NCBI GenBank assembly: GCA_023413895.1
Contig: JAEZOU010000003.1
Span: 62,001-126,000 of the forward strand
Direction of reading: 5' to 3'
DNA length: 64,000 nucleotides
From: Bacteroidota bacterium
GTDB lineage: Bacteria; Bacteroidota; Bacteroidia; Bacteroidales; WCHB1-69
Position 1 is the stretch's first letter. The number at the start of each line of letters is the position of its first letter. Shown piece by piece: positions 9,902-18,747 of the stretch. The notes beneath the pieces were generated by a model. The model searched no databases and was not told the origin of the DNA. It worked only from the letters and a program-made list of their open reading frames with translations. Both the position numbers and the translations under genes were made by a program.

Positions 9902-11092
9902 ATGATAAAAAATAAACTTTTAACGTTGGGATTACTTCTCCTTTTCAGCACTGTTTTTGCTCAAAAACCATCATTAACAAAAGCATATAACTATTATTAT
10001 GAAAAGGACTTTGCAAATGCTAAAGAAGCAATTGACTTATGCACACAAGATGCTAAGTTATCCACAAAAGCAAACACTTGGCTCTACAAAGGCAATATCT
10101 ATTTTTATATAGCTAACGAAGAGTTTGAAAAACGCAAAACCGACGAAAATTACATATTCGTTTATCCAGATGCAGCTTCTGAAGCATACAAAGCATTTCT
10201 CAAAGCAAAAGAGATTAATGCCAACATTGAAGGTTCTGGAATGCTTACTCCCGATGAAGGCTTGAGCAAAATTTATCTTCTACTATTTTATACAGCTGCT
10301 GATTTCCTTAATACAAATAATTTCACAAAAGCGAAAGAAATGTTAAAAGAAGCGGTTGAAAGTTACGAAATGTTCAACCCACCATTCTACCCATTAAATG
10401 GTGAACTTTACTATTACTACGCTTACACCCTCGAATCACTGAATGAACTCTCTGAAGCAGAGAAATATTACAACAAAGCTATTAATGATAATCCTAACAA
10501 CTACAACGCATATTTTCGTCTTACTGAACTTTACAAAAAAGAGAACCAATTAGATAAAATGAAAGAGGTCTTGGAGGCTGGGAAAAAATCATTTCCAAGC
10601 GAGCCTGCCTTCTACATTGCTACAATTGAATACTATTTTACGAAAGGTGAAAAAGAAAAAGCTACTGAGATGTTAAAAAACATCCCTCAAACTGCCTATC
10701 AAAATGCTGACATGTTGGGAAATATTGCCAATTTCTATATTCAAAATAAGGACTATCATCAAGCCTTGGATTTGTTAAAAAAAGCTAATAAAATCAACCC
10801 CAATAATTTCGTTATACATTATAATATGGGAGTTTGTTATTACTATCTTTCCGAATCTACCTTCACTGAACTCAATAAGTTAGAAGCAGAAGGCAAGAAA
10901 GATGAAGCAACTCCTTTACGTACAGATTACGAAAATTATCTTCACTATGCGACATTCTACTTTGAAAAAGTATTAGAAAAAGAGCCTAACGATTTAAACG
11001 TTCTTAAATCATTAAAATCAATATACGCAAGAACGCAATCATCAAAGATTGATGAAATTAATAACCGAATAAATCAAATTGAAAGTAAATAA
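9902..11092 (+). CDS. Secreted TPR-repeat protein (paralogue 1)
   Basis: A 396-residue protein with a Sec signal peptide (lysines, then a Leu-rich core ending STVFAQ, cleavage near residue 20). The rest is helical TPR repeats: AEKYYNKAINDNPNNYNAYFRL near 190 and HQALDLLKKANKINPNN near 280 are clear units. It is probably periplasmic and a protein-protein scaffold. It is a paralogue of the next gene, sharing TWL-KGN(I/V)Y near residue 60 and a G-M-(L/V)-(T/S)-P-x-(D/E)-G motif. It lies 20 bp after gyrA and 22 bp before its paralogue. The specific role is unknown. Confidence 0.85.
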   Translation: MIKNKLLTLGLLLLFSTVFAQKPSLTKAYNYYYEKDFANAKEAIDLCTQDAKLSTKANTWLYKGNIYFYIANEEFEKRKTDENYIFVYPDAASEAYKAFLKAKEINANIEGSGMLTPDEGLSKIYLLLFYTAADFLNTNNFTKAKEMLKEAVESYEMFNPPFYPLNGELYYYYAYTLESLNELSEAEKYYNKAINDNPNNYNAYFRLTELYKKENQLDKMKEVLEAGKKSFPSEPAFYIATIEYYFTKGEKEKATEMLKNIPQTAYQNADMLGNIANFYIQNKDYHQALDLLKKANKINPNNFVIHYNMGVCYYYLSESTFTELNKLEAEGKKDEATPLRTDYENYLHYATFYFEKVLEKEPNDLNVLKSLKSIYARTQSSKIDEINNRINQIESK

Positions 11093-11114
11093 AAAAACAG
11101 CAAAATTAACAATT

Positions 11115-12326
11115 ATGAAAAAGTCATTATTTTTAGCATTATTTATGCTAGTAAGCACAACATTCGCATTTGCTCAGCCATCATGTGTACAAGACATTTG
11201 GCAAACTCTCAACAATGAGCAATACATTAAAGCTCAAAAATTGATGGAATCTTGTATGGTTGGTAACGAGGGTAGTGCTATTACATGGTTAGTAAAAGGA
11301 AATGTCTATTTAAAACTTTACGATTACGAAAATACTCGTGCTACTGAAAATCCATCTTACAAACCACGTTTTCCATTAGCACTTGAAACCGCTAACGAAG
11401 CATTCTTCAAAGCAATGGAGATTAATCCTGATGTAAAACCTCTTTCTGGTATGGTTTCTCCTACCGATGGCCAACTTCTTTGCGCATATCCAATTCAAGA
11501 GATGGGAAATGCTGAAAAAGAAAAAGGAAATTGGGACAAAGCTATTGAATACATTGAAAAAGCAATCAAATCATACAAAATTGATGCCAAAAGAAATAGT
11601 TTGTACATTGCATACGCATACATCGATATTGCAACTTGCTACCAAAAGAAAGGTGACGATGCTAAATATTTGGAATATATGAGAAATTCTGCAGAATTAC
11701 GTCCTAACATTCCAGAACTTTACACCTCTTTGTATGACATTTACAAAGCAAAAAATGACACTGTAAACTGTTTAAGTATCTTAAAATTAGGAGAAAAAGC
11801 TGTTCCAGATTCATTGGCTGCTGACATTCAAGGAGCATACTTAGATTACTATGCATTTATCGGAGAACAAGAAAAAATGCAAACTATGGCAAACGAAATC
11901 TTAGCTAAATATGGAAATAATGCTGCTGTTGTTTCTTCAATCAGTACACAATTAATTAATGGTAGATCTTACGAAACAGCAAAAGCTGCTTTAAATAATG
12001 CAATTGCAACAAATCCTACCAACTTCGATCTCATTCAAACAATGGCAGACTGCTACTATTTTGAAGCTATCGACAAGCAAAATGAGGGAACTGATATCCA
12101 AAAGAACAGCAAAGATGCTGATAAATGGGATAGAATCAATGCATTGAAAGAGCAATCTGATGCACTCTTTACTGAAGCTCATACTTGGTTGGAAAAAGCA
12201 TACCAAATCAACAATAACGATCCACGTAACGTAAAGATGTTAAGACAATTAAAATTACGTTTTAGAATGGAAGTTCCTGCTGATTTACAAGAAAAATATG
12301 ATTCATTTTACAAAGAAAACAAATAA
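11115..12326 (+). CDS. Secreted TPR-repeat protein (paralogue 2)
   Basis: A 403-residue protein counted from the ATG at 11115, chosen because a signal peptide (MKKSLFLALFML through FAFAQ) begins there. A longer in-frame start at 11079 would overlap the upstream gene and add a charged leader before the signal. TPR units include GNWDKAIEYIEKAIKSYK and AKYLEYMRNSAELRPNIPELY. The layout matches paralogue 1: TWLVKGNVY, then SGMVSPTDG. It is predicted to be periplasmic. It ends 3 bp before pyrE, so it probably shares a transcript with gyrA and pyrE, although the functions are not obviously linked. Confidence 0.85.
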   Translation: MKKSLFLALFMLVSTTFAFAQPSCVQDIWQTLNNEQYIKAQKLMESCMVGNEGSAITWLVKGNVYLKLYDYENTRATENPSYKPRFPLALETANEAFFKAMEINPDVKPLSGMVSPTDGQLLCAYPIQEMGNAEKEKGNWDKAIEYIEKAIKSYKIDAKRNSLYIAYAYIDIATCYQKKGDDAKYLEYMRNSAELRPNIPELYTSLYDIYKAKNDTVNCLSILKLGEKAVPDSLAADIQGAYLDYYAFIGEQEKMQTMANEILAKYGNNAAVVSSISTQLINGRSYETAKAALNNAIATNPTNFDLIQTMADCYYFEAIDKQNEGTDIQKNSKDADKWDRINALKEQSDALFTEAHTWLEKAYQINNNDPRNVKMLRQLKLRFRMEVPADLQEKYDSFYKENK

Positions 12327-12329
12327 GCT

Positions 12330-12887
12330 ATGGTCATTGAAGAATTAAAACAATCGGAAGCCTTATTAGAAGGTCACTTTCTACTCTCATCAGGAAGACA
12401 TAGTAACAGATATTGTCAATGTGCAAAATTGATGCAATATCCAGAACGAGCAGCAAAAGTTTTAAAAGTAGTTGCTGACAAATTAAAAGATGTCAAAATT
12501 GATATGGTAGTAGGGCCAGCAATGGGTGGCATTATCGTTGCATACGAATTAGGACGCCAACTAGGAGTTCCTGCTATTTTTACAGAACGCGAAGAGGGAC
12601 AAATGACACTTCGTAGAGGTTTTGAAGTAAAACCTGGACAACGTTTGCTCATTACAGAAGATGTTGTCACTACAGGAAAATCATCATTAGAGACTATTGA
12701 GGTTTTAAAAGGTTATGGAGCAGAAGTTGTGGGTATTGCATGTATTGCCAATCGTTGTGCAGTAGAATTGGAATATCCTATTTTTGAAGCCATTAAATTA
12801 GATATCGAAAGCTGGGAAGCTACCGATTGTCCTCTTTGTAAAGAGGGAAAACCTTATATTAAACCTGGTTCAAGAAAAATTAAATAG
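12330..12887 (+). CDS. pyrE: Orotate phosphoribosyltransferase
   Basis: Transfers phosphoribose from PRPP to orotate to make OMP in de novo pyrimidine synthesis; cytoplasmic. 185 residues. Visible signatures are the substrate loop [16 protein letters not shown] near the N-terminus, [18 protein letters not shown], and the PRPP-binding motif [13 protein letters not shown] near residue 106. The C-terminus has a CPLCKEGKP segment found in the clostridial/Bacteroidota-type PyrE. It lies 3 bp after the TPR gene and 17 bp before obg. Confidence 0.96.
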   Translation: MVIEELKQSEALLEGHFLLSSGRHSNRYCQCAKLMQYPERAAKVLKVVADKLKDVKIDMVVGPAMGGIIVAYELGRQLGVPAIFTEREEGQMTLRRGFEVKPGQRLLITEDVVTTGKSSLETIEVLKGYGAEVVGIACIANRCAVELEYPIFEAIKLDIESWEATDCPLCKEGKPYIKPGSRKIK

Positions 12888-12904
12888 AAAAGTTAAGATC
12901 TACA

Positions 12905-13906
12905 ATGGCAAGTGAGAACTTTATTGACTATGTAAAAATATTTTTCCGATCAGGAAATGGCGGAGCGGGCAGTGCGCATTTATTGCGTACCGCCCGCAAC
13001 CCTAAAGCTGGTCCAGATGGTGGAGATGGTGGCAAAGGCGGTGATATTATTCTCAAGGGCAATCGTAATTTATGGACACTATTACACTTGCGCTATACAA
13101 AACACATTTTTGCTGAAGATGGTGGAAATGGACAAGGTAACAAATGTTTTGGAAAAAATGGGAAAGATGCCATAGTGGAAGTTCCATTAGGGACAATTGT
13201 TCGAGACGTAGAAACAAACGAAATTCTTGGAGAAGTTATTAATGACGGAGAAGAGGTTATTATTTTTAAAGGTGGACGTGGAGGATTAGGAAATGTACAT
13301 TTCAAGTCTCCTACTATGCAAACTCCAAGATTCGCACAACCAGGAGAAAGTGGTATTGAAGGTTGGGTTGTACTAGAGCTAAAAGTATTAGCAGATGTTG
13401 GGCTTGTAGGTTTTCCTAATGCTGGAAAATCAACCTTAATTTCTGTAGTTTCCAATGCGAAGCCCAAAATTGCAGACTATCCATTTACAACACTCACGCC
13501 GAACCTTGGCATGGTATCGTACCGTGACAACAAATCATTTGTAATTGCTGATATTCCAGGAATTATCGAAGGAGCTTCCGAGGGGAAAGGTATTGGTTTA
13601 AGATTTTTACGTCATATAGAGCGAAATGCACTTTTACTCTTTATGGTTCCGTGTACTACCGAAGAGATAAAAAAAGAGTACAATATATTAATAAATGAAA
13701 TTAGATCATACAACGAAGAGTTAATGGATAAAAAAAGAATATTAGCCATTACCAAGTGTGATTTACTATCAGAAGAGGAATTAAAAGAGGTTAAAAAAAC
13801 AGCACCCAAAAATGTAAAAATTGTCTATATTTCTTCCTTTACAGAAAAGAATATCACTAAATTAAAGGATATAATTTGGGAAAAGCTCAATGAAATCGAC
13901 AATTAA
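12905..13906 (+). CDS. obg: Obg-family GTPase
   Basis: Ribosome-associated GTPase involved in 50S assembly and the stringent response, 333 residues. The glycine-rich Obg fold is residues 1 to about 158 ([49 protein letters not shown]). The GTPase domain follows, with G1 GFPNAGKS, switch [13 protein letters not shown]3 DIPGIIEGA, and TKCD as G4. There is no C-terminal Obg extension (OCT or acidic tail), as is usual in Bacteroidota. It starts 17 bp after pyrE. Confidence 0.97.
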   Translation: MASENFIDYVKIFFRSGNGGAGSAHLLRTARNPKAGPDGGDGGKGGDIILKGNRNLWTLLHLRYTKHIFAEDGGNGQGNKCFGKNGKDAIVEVPLGTIVRDVETNEILGEVINDGEEVIIFKGGRGGLGNVHFKSPTMQTPRFAQPGESGIEGWVVLELKVLADVGLVGFPNAGKSTLISVVSNAKPKIADYPFTTLTPNLGMVSYRDNKSFVIADIPGIIEGASEGKGIGLRFLRHIERNALLLFMVPCTTEEIKKEYNILINEIRSYNEELMDKKRILAITKCDLLSEEELKEVKKTAPKNVKIVYISSFTEKNITKLKDIIWEKLNEIDN

Positions 13907-13993
13907 ATTCACACTTAAAACACTGATAATCAACAAACAAAAATAAAAATAAGAAAAATTCAAAAAAAGTATAGTAGGTTACAAAAAAAGTTG

Positions 13994-14001
13994 TATCTTT
14001 G
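13994..14001 (+). promoter_or_regulatory. Promoter -7 element of rpmG
   Basis: TATCTTTG followed by C, matching TAnnTTTG, 38 bp before the rpmG ATG. No clear -33 element. Confidence 0.65.
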
Positions 14002-14039
14002 CAACCTCAAATGATGAACGAAAAAATACGTAATTAGAA

Positions 14040-14228
14040 ATGGCAAAGAAAAATAAAGAAGCACGTCAACAAGTGATTTTAGAGTGCACTGAACAAAAAG
14101 CAAGTGGAGTGCCAGGAATGTCAAGATACATTACTACCAAAAATAGAAAAAACACAACTGAGAGATTAGAATTAAAAAAATATAATCCTTATCTTAAAAA
14201 AGTAACAGTTCATAAAGAAATTAAATAG
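14040..14228 (+). CDS. rpmG: 50S ribosomal protein bL33
   Basis: A 62-residue basic protein of the large subunit. It begins [19 protein letters not shown] and contains [27 protein letters not shown], the bL33 signature. It has a single cysteine, so this is the zinc-free form. In most Bacteroidota the gene order is rpmB-rpmG-DUF4295-ftsY; here rpmB is at 56.1 kb and ftsY is absent. It has its own promoter and is followed at 8 bp by the DUF4295 gene. Confidence 0.96.
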   Translation: MAKKNKEARQQVILECTEQKASGVPGMSRYITTKNRKNTTERLELKKYNPYLKKVTVHKEIK

Positions 14229-14236
14229 TTTTAACA

Positions 14237-14392
14237 ATGGCAAAGAAGGTTGTAGCAACATTAAAGAAAGAAGGTGGAGTAACCTTCACACGCGTCGTAA
14301 AAATGGAACGTTCACCAAAAACAGGTGCGTACACATTTAAAGATGTAATTGTAGAAACTGAAAATGCAAAGGACTTTTTAGCTAAAAAGTAA
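14237..14392 (+). CDS. DUF4295-type small basic protein, probably ribosome-associated
   Basis: A 51-residue protein beginning MAKKVVATLKKEGGVTFTRV and ending in ENAKDFLAKK. It matches the small basic protein that follows rpmG across Bacteroidota (DUF4295). I recall that a phylum-specific ribosomal protein, bL38, was described from a Flavobacterium ribosome structure; whether it is this family needs checking. It is only 8 bp after rpmG, so co-transcription and co-translation are likely. The next hairpin (14418-14451) closes the unit. Confidence 0.85.
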   Translation: MAKKVVATLKKEGGVTFTRVVKMERSPKTGAYTFKDVIVETENAKDFLAKK

Positions 14393-14417
14393 TATTTTGT
14401 TTTCATGGTTGAGGTTA

Positions 14418-14461
14418 GAGTGAGAATGGGATTCCTTTCCTGTTCTCACTCGCTCATTTTT
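14418..14461 (+). terminator. Terminator after the rpmG-DUF4295 unit
   Basis: A perfect 9-bp stem, GAGTGAGAA (14418-14426) with TTCTCACTC (14443-14451), followed by a short T run at 14457-14461. Confidence 0.7.
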
Positions 14462-14508
14462 AGAAGAACATATTGCTTCAGCATTTGTTCACATAAATAA
14501 AAAGGTAA

Positions 14509-15693
14509 ATGGAGAGCATCAAGCACATATTTAAGATTGGAGTAGGTCCATCTAGTTCACATACTATGGGTCCTGCCAAAGCAGCCAAAGCATTCAATGA
14601 GGCTAACGCTACAGCACACCATTTTAAGATAACCTTATATGGGAGTTTAGCGGCTACAGGAAAAGGTCACTTTACAGACGTAGCCGTTTTAAAACAATTT
14701 CCCAATAACAACGCAAAAATTATCTGGAAACCAGAAATTTTCCTTCCAGAACATCCGAATGGTATATTATTTGAATCGTTCAGTGAAACAGATGAACTAC
14801 TCACGCAACAGAAAGCATTTAGTGTTGGAGGAGGAGACATCTCCTACACAGGCGAACGAGTTTTAAAAGAGGAGATCTATCCTCTTTCATCAATGGAAGA
14901 TATTTTACGCTATCTACAAAACCGAAAGTTATGGGAATATGTTTCGGAATGCGAGGAGAGCGACATTTGGGATTATCTTTCTGAAGTTTGGAAGCAAATG
15001 ATGAAATGTATCCAAGATGGTTTAGAACACGAAAGTACACTACCGGGCTGTCTTCAACTTCCGAGAAAAGCTTCCACATTAAATTCGCGTTTACAAGGTA
15101 TGAATAGTTTCTCTCAGCGTCGTTACTCCTCAATGGTTTACGCTTTAGCGGTTGCAGAAGAGAACGCTTCGGGACAAACCGTGGTTACGGCACCGACATG
15201 TGGTTCTTGCGGCATTCTTCCAGCAGTATTGAGAACCTATTATGAATATTACGACAAGAGCGAGAAGAAAATTCTGCATGCACTTGCCACAGCTGGCATT
15301 ATTGGGAATCTCATCAAGACGAATGCATCAATAAGTGGTGCAGAAGTGGGTTGTCAAGGTGAAGTTGGAGCAGCTTGTTCAATGGCATCTGGAGCAATTT
15401 GTCAACTATTAGGAGGTTCATCGTATCAGGTAGAATACGCAGCGGAGATGGGTTTAGAGCATCACTTAGGACTTACCTGCGATCCCGTTTGCGGATTGGT
15501 ACAAGTTCCTTGTATTGAGCGAAATGCTTTCGCGGCAGTACGAGCTATTGACTCTGGTATGTATGCTTTACTTTCAGATGGAAAACACCTCATCAGCTTT
15601 GACAAAGTAGTAAAAGTGATGAAAGCCACAGGTCACGACCTTCCTTCTTTATACAAGGAAACTGCGTTAGGAGGACTAGCCGCAGAGCAATAG
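14509..15693 (+). CDS. sdaA: L-serine dehydratase, iron-sulfur type
   Basis: Deaminates L-serine to pyruvate and ammonia using a [4Fe-4S] cluster; cytoplasmic. 394 residues, with the beta domain (GVGPSSSHTMGP at residues 11-22, then KGHFTD) fused to the alpha domain as in other single-chain enzymes. E. coli SdaA is about 60 residues longer. Cysteine motifs are TCGSCG (Cys231 and Cys234), GCQGEVGAAC and LTCDPVCGLVQVPC, supplying the cluster ligands. Residues 110-135 are shorter and less conserved than I would expect. It is preceded by a terminator, so it probably has its own promoter, which I could not place. Repeat copy A follows downstream. Confidence 0.95.
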   Translation: MESIKHIFKIGVGPSSSHTMGPAKAAKAFNEANATAHHFKITLYGSLAATGKGHFTDVAVLKQFPNNNAKIIWKPEIFLPEHPNGILFESFSETDELLTQQKAFSVGGGDISYTGERVLKEEIYPLSSMEDILRYLQNRKLWEYVSECEESDIWDYLSEVWKQMMKCIQDGLEHESTLPGCLQLPRKASTLNSRLQGMNSFSQRRYSSMVYALAVAEENASGQTVVTAPTCGSCGILPAVLRTYYEYYDKSEKKILHALATAGIIGNLIKTNASISGAEVGCQGEVGAACSMASGAICQLLGGSSYQVEYAAEMGLEHHLGLTCDPVCGLVQVPCIERNAFAAVRAIDSGMYALLSDGKHLISFDKVVKVMKATGHDLPSLYKETALGGLAAEQ

Positions 15694-15764
15694 TAAACTC
15701 AGCAAGGTAAATAGTAAATACAATAGTTTTTCCCTTTTGCAAGAGGAATAAAATGATTATTTGC

Positions 15765-15964
15765 GGAAGGATTTGCGCACAAAAAGAATGCGTGAGGGAT
15801 TGCAGCGGTTATGAGCGCCGGTTTAGTACTTAAGAACTTAAAAATTAGAACTAAGAAATTGGATTTTAGGGAGAAAAGGTAGCGAGAGGAATAGGCGCGA
15901 AATTTGAGCGGAAAGCCCGACGGCGTGCGTTGGATTAGGCGATAGAAAAGCCGGCACGCCCAAA
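15765..15964 (+). repeat. Dispersed GC-rich intergenic repeat, copy A
   Basis: About 200 bp in the convergent gap between sdaA and fabZ. Conserved blocks in order: GCAGCGGTTATGAGCGCC (15802-15819), an AT-rich variable middle, GGCGCGAAATTTGAGCGG (15894-15911) with GCCCGACGGCG, a variable spacer, and GCCGGCACGCCC (15950-15961). The same blocks recur at 23677, 59035 and (inverted) 60689. The 5' and 3' blocks can pair as GCG-CCGG with CCGG-CA-CGC. No coding frame spans it. Confidence 0.85.
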
Positions 15965-15991
15965 CAAAAAAAACAAAAATTAGCTAATACC

Positions 15992-16024
15992 TTCAGAGGA
16001 TTAGCCACTGACCAATCCTCTGAA
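15992..16024 (-). terminator. Terminator of the fabH-fabF-fabZ operon
   Basis: A perfect 11-bp stem, TTCAGAGGATT (15992-16002) with AATCCTCTGAA (16014-16024). Read on the minus strand it is followed by a T-rich run, about 20 bp after the fabZ stop. Confidence 0.8.
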
Positions 16025-16044
16025 GTGAATCAACAAGATAAATT

Positions 16045-16476
16045 TTATGGAATAGAAACCTTATCATTATCAACAAGGACGAATGTCAACAATCCTGATA
16101 CACAAAGATTTCCTGATACTTTAATTTCAGCATTAACGACAAAAAGAAGATTTTTACGTTGAATAATTTGAGCTTTTATTTGCAACACATCTCCAGGTCG
16201 TACTTGATGTTTAAAGCGCACCTTATCGATACCTGCGTAAAAAGGAGTTCTTCCGACGAGTTCATCAACTAGGAGTAAGCATGATGATTGTGCCATAATT
16301 TCGCAGAGGATTACGCCGGGCACAACAGGATAACCTGGGAAATGCCCTTGTAAAAAGAACTCATCACCTTTTACAGTATATGTTGCATAAGCCACATCAT
16401 TTTCAAGATGGACCTCATCTACGAGCAACATTGGGGCTCGATGAGGCAAAATATTCATTATTTCAGTCCGATTCAT
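16045..16476 (-). CDS. fabZ: 3-hydroxyacyl-[ACP] dehydratase (FabZ type)
   Basis: Dehydrates 3-hydroxyacyl-ACP to trans-2-enoyl-ACP in fatty acid synthesis. 143 residues with the hot-dog fold signature: ILPHRAPMLLVDEV at residues 9-22, catalytic His45 in QGHFPGYPVVPG and Glu59 in ILCEIMAQSS. The body follows FabZ but the central-helix sequence is more divergent than in a housekeeping FabZ, and the chain is at the short end. It is the last gene of a minus-strand operon, 9 bp after fabF. A second FabZ (fused to LpxC in many Bacteroidota) may exist elsewhere, so this could be a pathway-specific copy. Confidence 0.9.
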   Translation of the reverse strand: MNRTEIMNILPHRAPMLLVDEVHLENDVAYATYTVKGDEFFLQGHFPGYPVVPGVILCEIMAQSSCLLLVDELVGRTPFYAGIDKVRFKHQVRPGDVLQIKAQIIQRKNLLFVVNAEIKVSGNLCVSGLLTFVLVDNDKVSIP

Positions 16477-16485
16477 ATTTCAAAA

Positions 16486-17721
16486 TTAATCGTTACAAAT
16501 ACGAAGAGCAACACAACCATTTTGTCCTCCAAATCCAAATGAATTTGAAATTGCCATATTGGCATCGTAACGTCTTGCCACATTAGGCACATAGTCCAAG
16601 TCACAATCAGGATCTGGAGAAAGCAGGTTAATAGTTGGCGGGAGGACACCATTTTTCAGAGTTAGTGCAGTAGCTATTAATTCAACAGCTCCAGCGGCGC
16701 CCAACAAGTGTCCCATCATTGATTTATTTGAGCTAATAGGAACATTAGCGGCGGTTTGATGTCCCAGAGCTATTTTTATAGCTTGAGTTTCTGATTTATC
16801 ATTAAGAGGAGTTCCTGTACCATGAGCATTGATATATAATTTATCTTTATCAGAGTTATAATTTGCTTCTTGGAGTGCGAGAGCTATTGCCCGAGCGGCG
16901 CATTTTCCTTCTGGATGAGGAGCAGTATAGTGGTGGGCATCGCAGGTATTTCCATAACCACAAACTTCTGCATAGATTTTGGCACCTCTTTTCTTAGCGT
17001 GCTCATACTCTTCTAAAATCATCACTCCGGCTCCTTCACCGATAGTAAAACCTTGTCTTCGAGAATCAAATGGGAGAGAAGCTGTTTCGGGATTATTCGT
17101 TCTGGAGAGGGCACGACAATTTGTAAATCCGCCTATAGCGATAGGAGTAATTGCGGCTTCGGCACCGCCAGCAATAATTGCATCGGCATATCCGCCTTTA
17201 ATACAACGATACGCTTCGCCAATGGCATGTGTAGAACTTGCGCAAGCCGTAACTACGGGCAGGCAGGGGCCTTCAGCGTGATGAATAATAGCTACATTTC
17301 CAGCAGCCATATTAGGAATCATCATAGGAATAAATAGAGGAGAAACTCGTCCTGCACCATTTTGTAACATCTTAGTATGTTCATTATGGAAAGTTTTAAT
17401 TCCACCAATACCTGAGCCTATATAGACGCCTAATCGGTCAGGGTTTACAGAGAGTTGGCTATCGGTCATTGCTTGTTGAGCTGCTGCCATAGCATATTGA
17501 GTAAATAGGTCTGCGCGACGCGCCATATCCTTATCAACTCCAAAATCTTCAGGTTTAAAATCTTTAACTTCACCTGCGATTTTCACTACCAATTCATCAG
17601 TTGGAATAGATGTAATTTCAGAAATTCCTAATACACCATTTTGCAAACTATTCCAATAAGTAGCAATATCCTTTGCGATGGGAGAAATCACCCCCATACC
17701 TGTTATAACAACACGTTTCAT
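16486..17721 (-). CDS. fabF: 3-oxoacyl-[ACP] synthase II
   Basis: Condenses malonyl-ACP with acyl-ACP to elongate fatty acids, 411 residues. The nucleophile is Cys160 in VVTACASSTHAIG, followed by the two His motifs NAHGTGTPLND and GHLLGAAGAVE and the C-terminal NSFGFGGQN. It starts MKRVVITGMGVISP as expected. It lies 18 bp after fabH and 9 bp before fabZ. Together with them it supplies initiation, elongation and dehydration, but there is no ACP, FabD or FabG in the operon, so those must be elsewhere. Confidence 0.96.
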   Translation of the reverse strand: MKRVVITGMGVISPIAKDIATYWNSLQNGVLGISEITSIPTDELVVKIAGEVKDFKPEDFGVDKDMARRADLFTQYAMAAAQQAMTDSQLSVNPDRLGVYIGSGIGGIKTFHNEHTKMLQNGAGRVSPLFIPMMIPNMAAGNVAIIHHAEGPCLPVVTACASSTHAIGEAYRCIKGGYADAIIAGGAEAAITPIAIGGFTNCRALSRTNNPETASLPFDSRRQGFTIGEGAGVMILEEYEHAKKRGAKIYAEVCGYGNTCDAHHYTAPHPEGKCAARAIALALQEANYNSDKDKLYINAHGTGTPLNDKSETQAIKIALGHQTAANVPISSNKSMMGHLLGAAGAVELIATALTLKNGVLPPTINLLSPDPDCDLDYVPNVARRYDANMAISNSFGFGGQNGCVALRICND

Positions 17722-17739
17722 TTCAATATATTAATTAGA

Positions 17740-18690
17740 TTAATTCCATTGTAAAACACATGCACCAGAGACGAATCCTGCGCCAAAAGCGCTCAGCACC
17801 AAATTATCTCCGGATTTTATTTTATTAGTTCTCACCAATTCATCTAAAAGGATTGGGATACTAGCGGAAGAGGTATTTCCGTATTTATCTAGATTGAGAG
17901 GGAACTTCTCTTTATCGCAGTTGAAATTAGCTCTAATAGAATCTATAATACGAGCATTTGCTTGATGTAGTAAAAACCAATCCACCTGAGACATTTCCAA
18001 ACCTGCTTCTTTCAGTACCACATTTACATCCTGAATTGAGGAAGAGACAGCCATTTTAAAAACATCACGGCCAGACATTACTAATGGATTTTGCATTTCT
18101 GTTCCTTCATCAAAAGGAGTTTGCTCCATTTTTCTTTGGTAGTAAAGCACTTCGGGTTTTGAAGTTGTGGTTAAGCGAATCGACTTCAGTCTATCTCCTT
18201 GAGAAACCACAACTGCTCCAGCGCCATCGCCGAAAAGCACAGAAGTATCGCGTTCCTTCCAATTGCAAAATTTTGAAGGCTCTTCGGCACAAATAATCAG
18301 AATATGGTTTGCGCGACCAGCTTTCAGCAAAGCTTCTGCCATATCTAAGGCAAAAATAAAACCCACGCAAGCACCATTAATATCAACACAAGGGCATTGA
18401 GCTTCCAACCGTTTCTGGAGAATGCAGCTCATTGCTGGAGTTACAAAATTATTTGCCACATTAGAACATATAATATAGTCTAATTGTGAAGGGTGAATAT
18501 TGGCTGCTTCAATAGCAGACTGAGATGCTTTAACAGCCAACTCTAATAAATCTTCCGTAGTGATTAATCTACGTTCCTTAATTCCTGTTCTTGAGATAAT
18601 CCATTCATCAGAAGTATCCAAAAATTTCGACAAATTTTCATTTGTAACCGATTGTTGAGGCAATGCGCTGCCTGTTCCTACTATTTTCAT
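17740..18690 (-). CDS. fabH: 3-oxoacyl-[ACP] synthase III
   Basis: Initiates fatty acid synthesis by condensing acetyl-CoA (or another primer CoA) with malonyl-ACP. 316 residues. The Cys-His-Asn triad is visible: Cys108 in INGACVGF, His in FLLHQANARI and Asn in YGNTSSASIP. DTSDEWIISRTGIKERR at residues 25-41 is the CoA-binding region. It is the first gene of the fabH-fabF-fabZ operon. Upstream, at 18748-18855, is a phased series of GGTGAATTA-like motifs shared with the gap upstream of etfB. I see only an imperfect -7 (TTCTTTTG on the minus strand at 18711-18718). Confidence 0.96.
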   Translation of the reverse strand: MKIVGTGSALPQQSVTNENLSKFLDTSDEWIISRTGIKERRLITTEDLLELAVKASQSAIEAANIHPSQLDYIICSNVANNFVTPAMSCILQKRLEAQCPCVDINGACVGFIFALDMAEALLKAGRANHILIICAEEPSKFCNWKERDTSVLFGDGAGAVVVSQGDRLKSIRLTTTSKPEVLYYQRKMEQTPFDEGTEMQNPLVMSGRDVFKMAVSSSIQDVNVVLKEAGLEMSQVDWFLLHQANARIIDSIRANFNCDKEKFPLNLDKYGNTSSASIPILLDELVRTNKIKSGDNLVLSAFGAGFVSGACVLQWN

Positions 18691-18747
18691 GTGTATAGTT
18701 TTTACGATGGCAAAAGAACAATATTTTACTTTTTGTATTTCTGTAAT

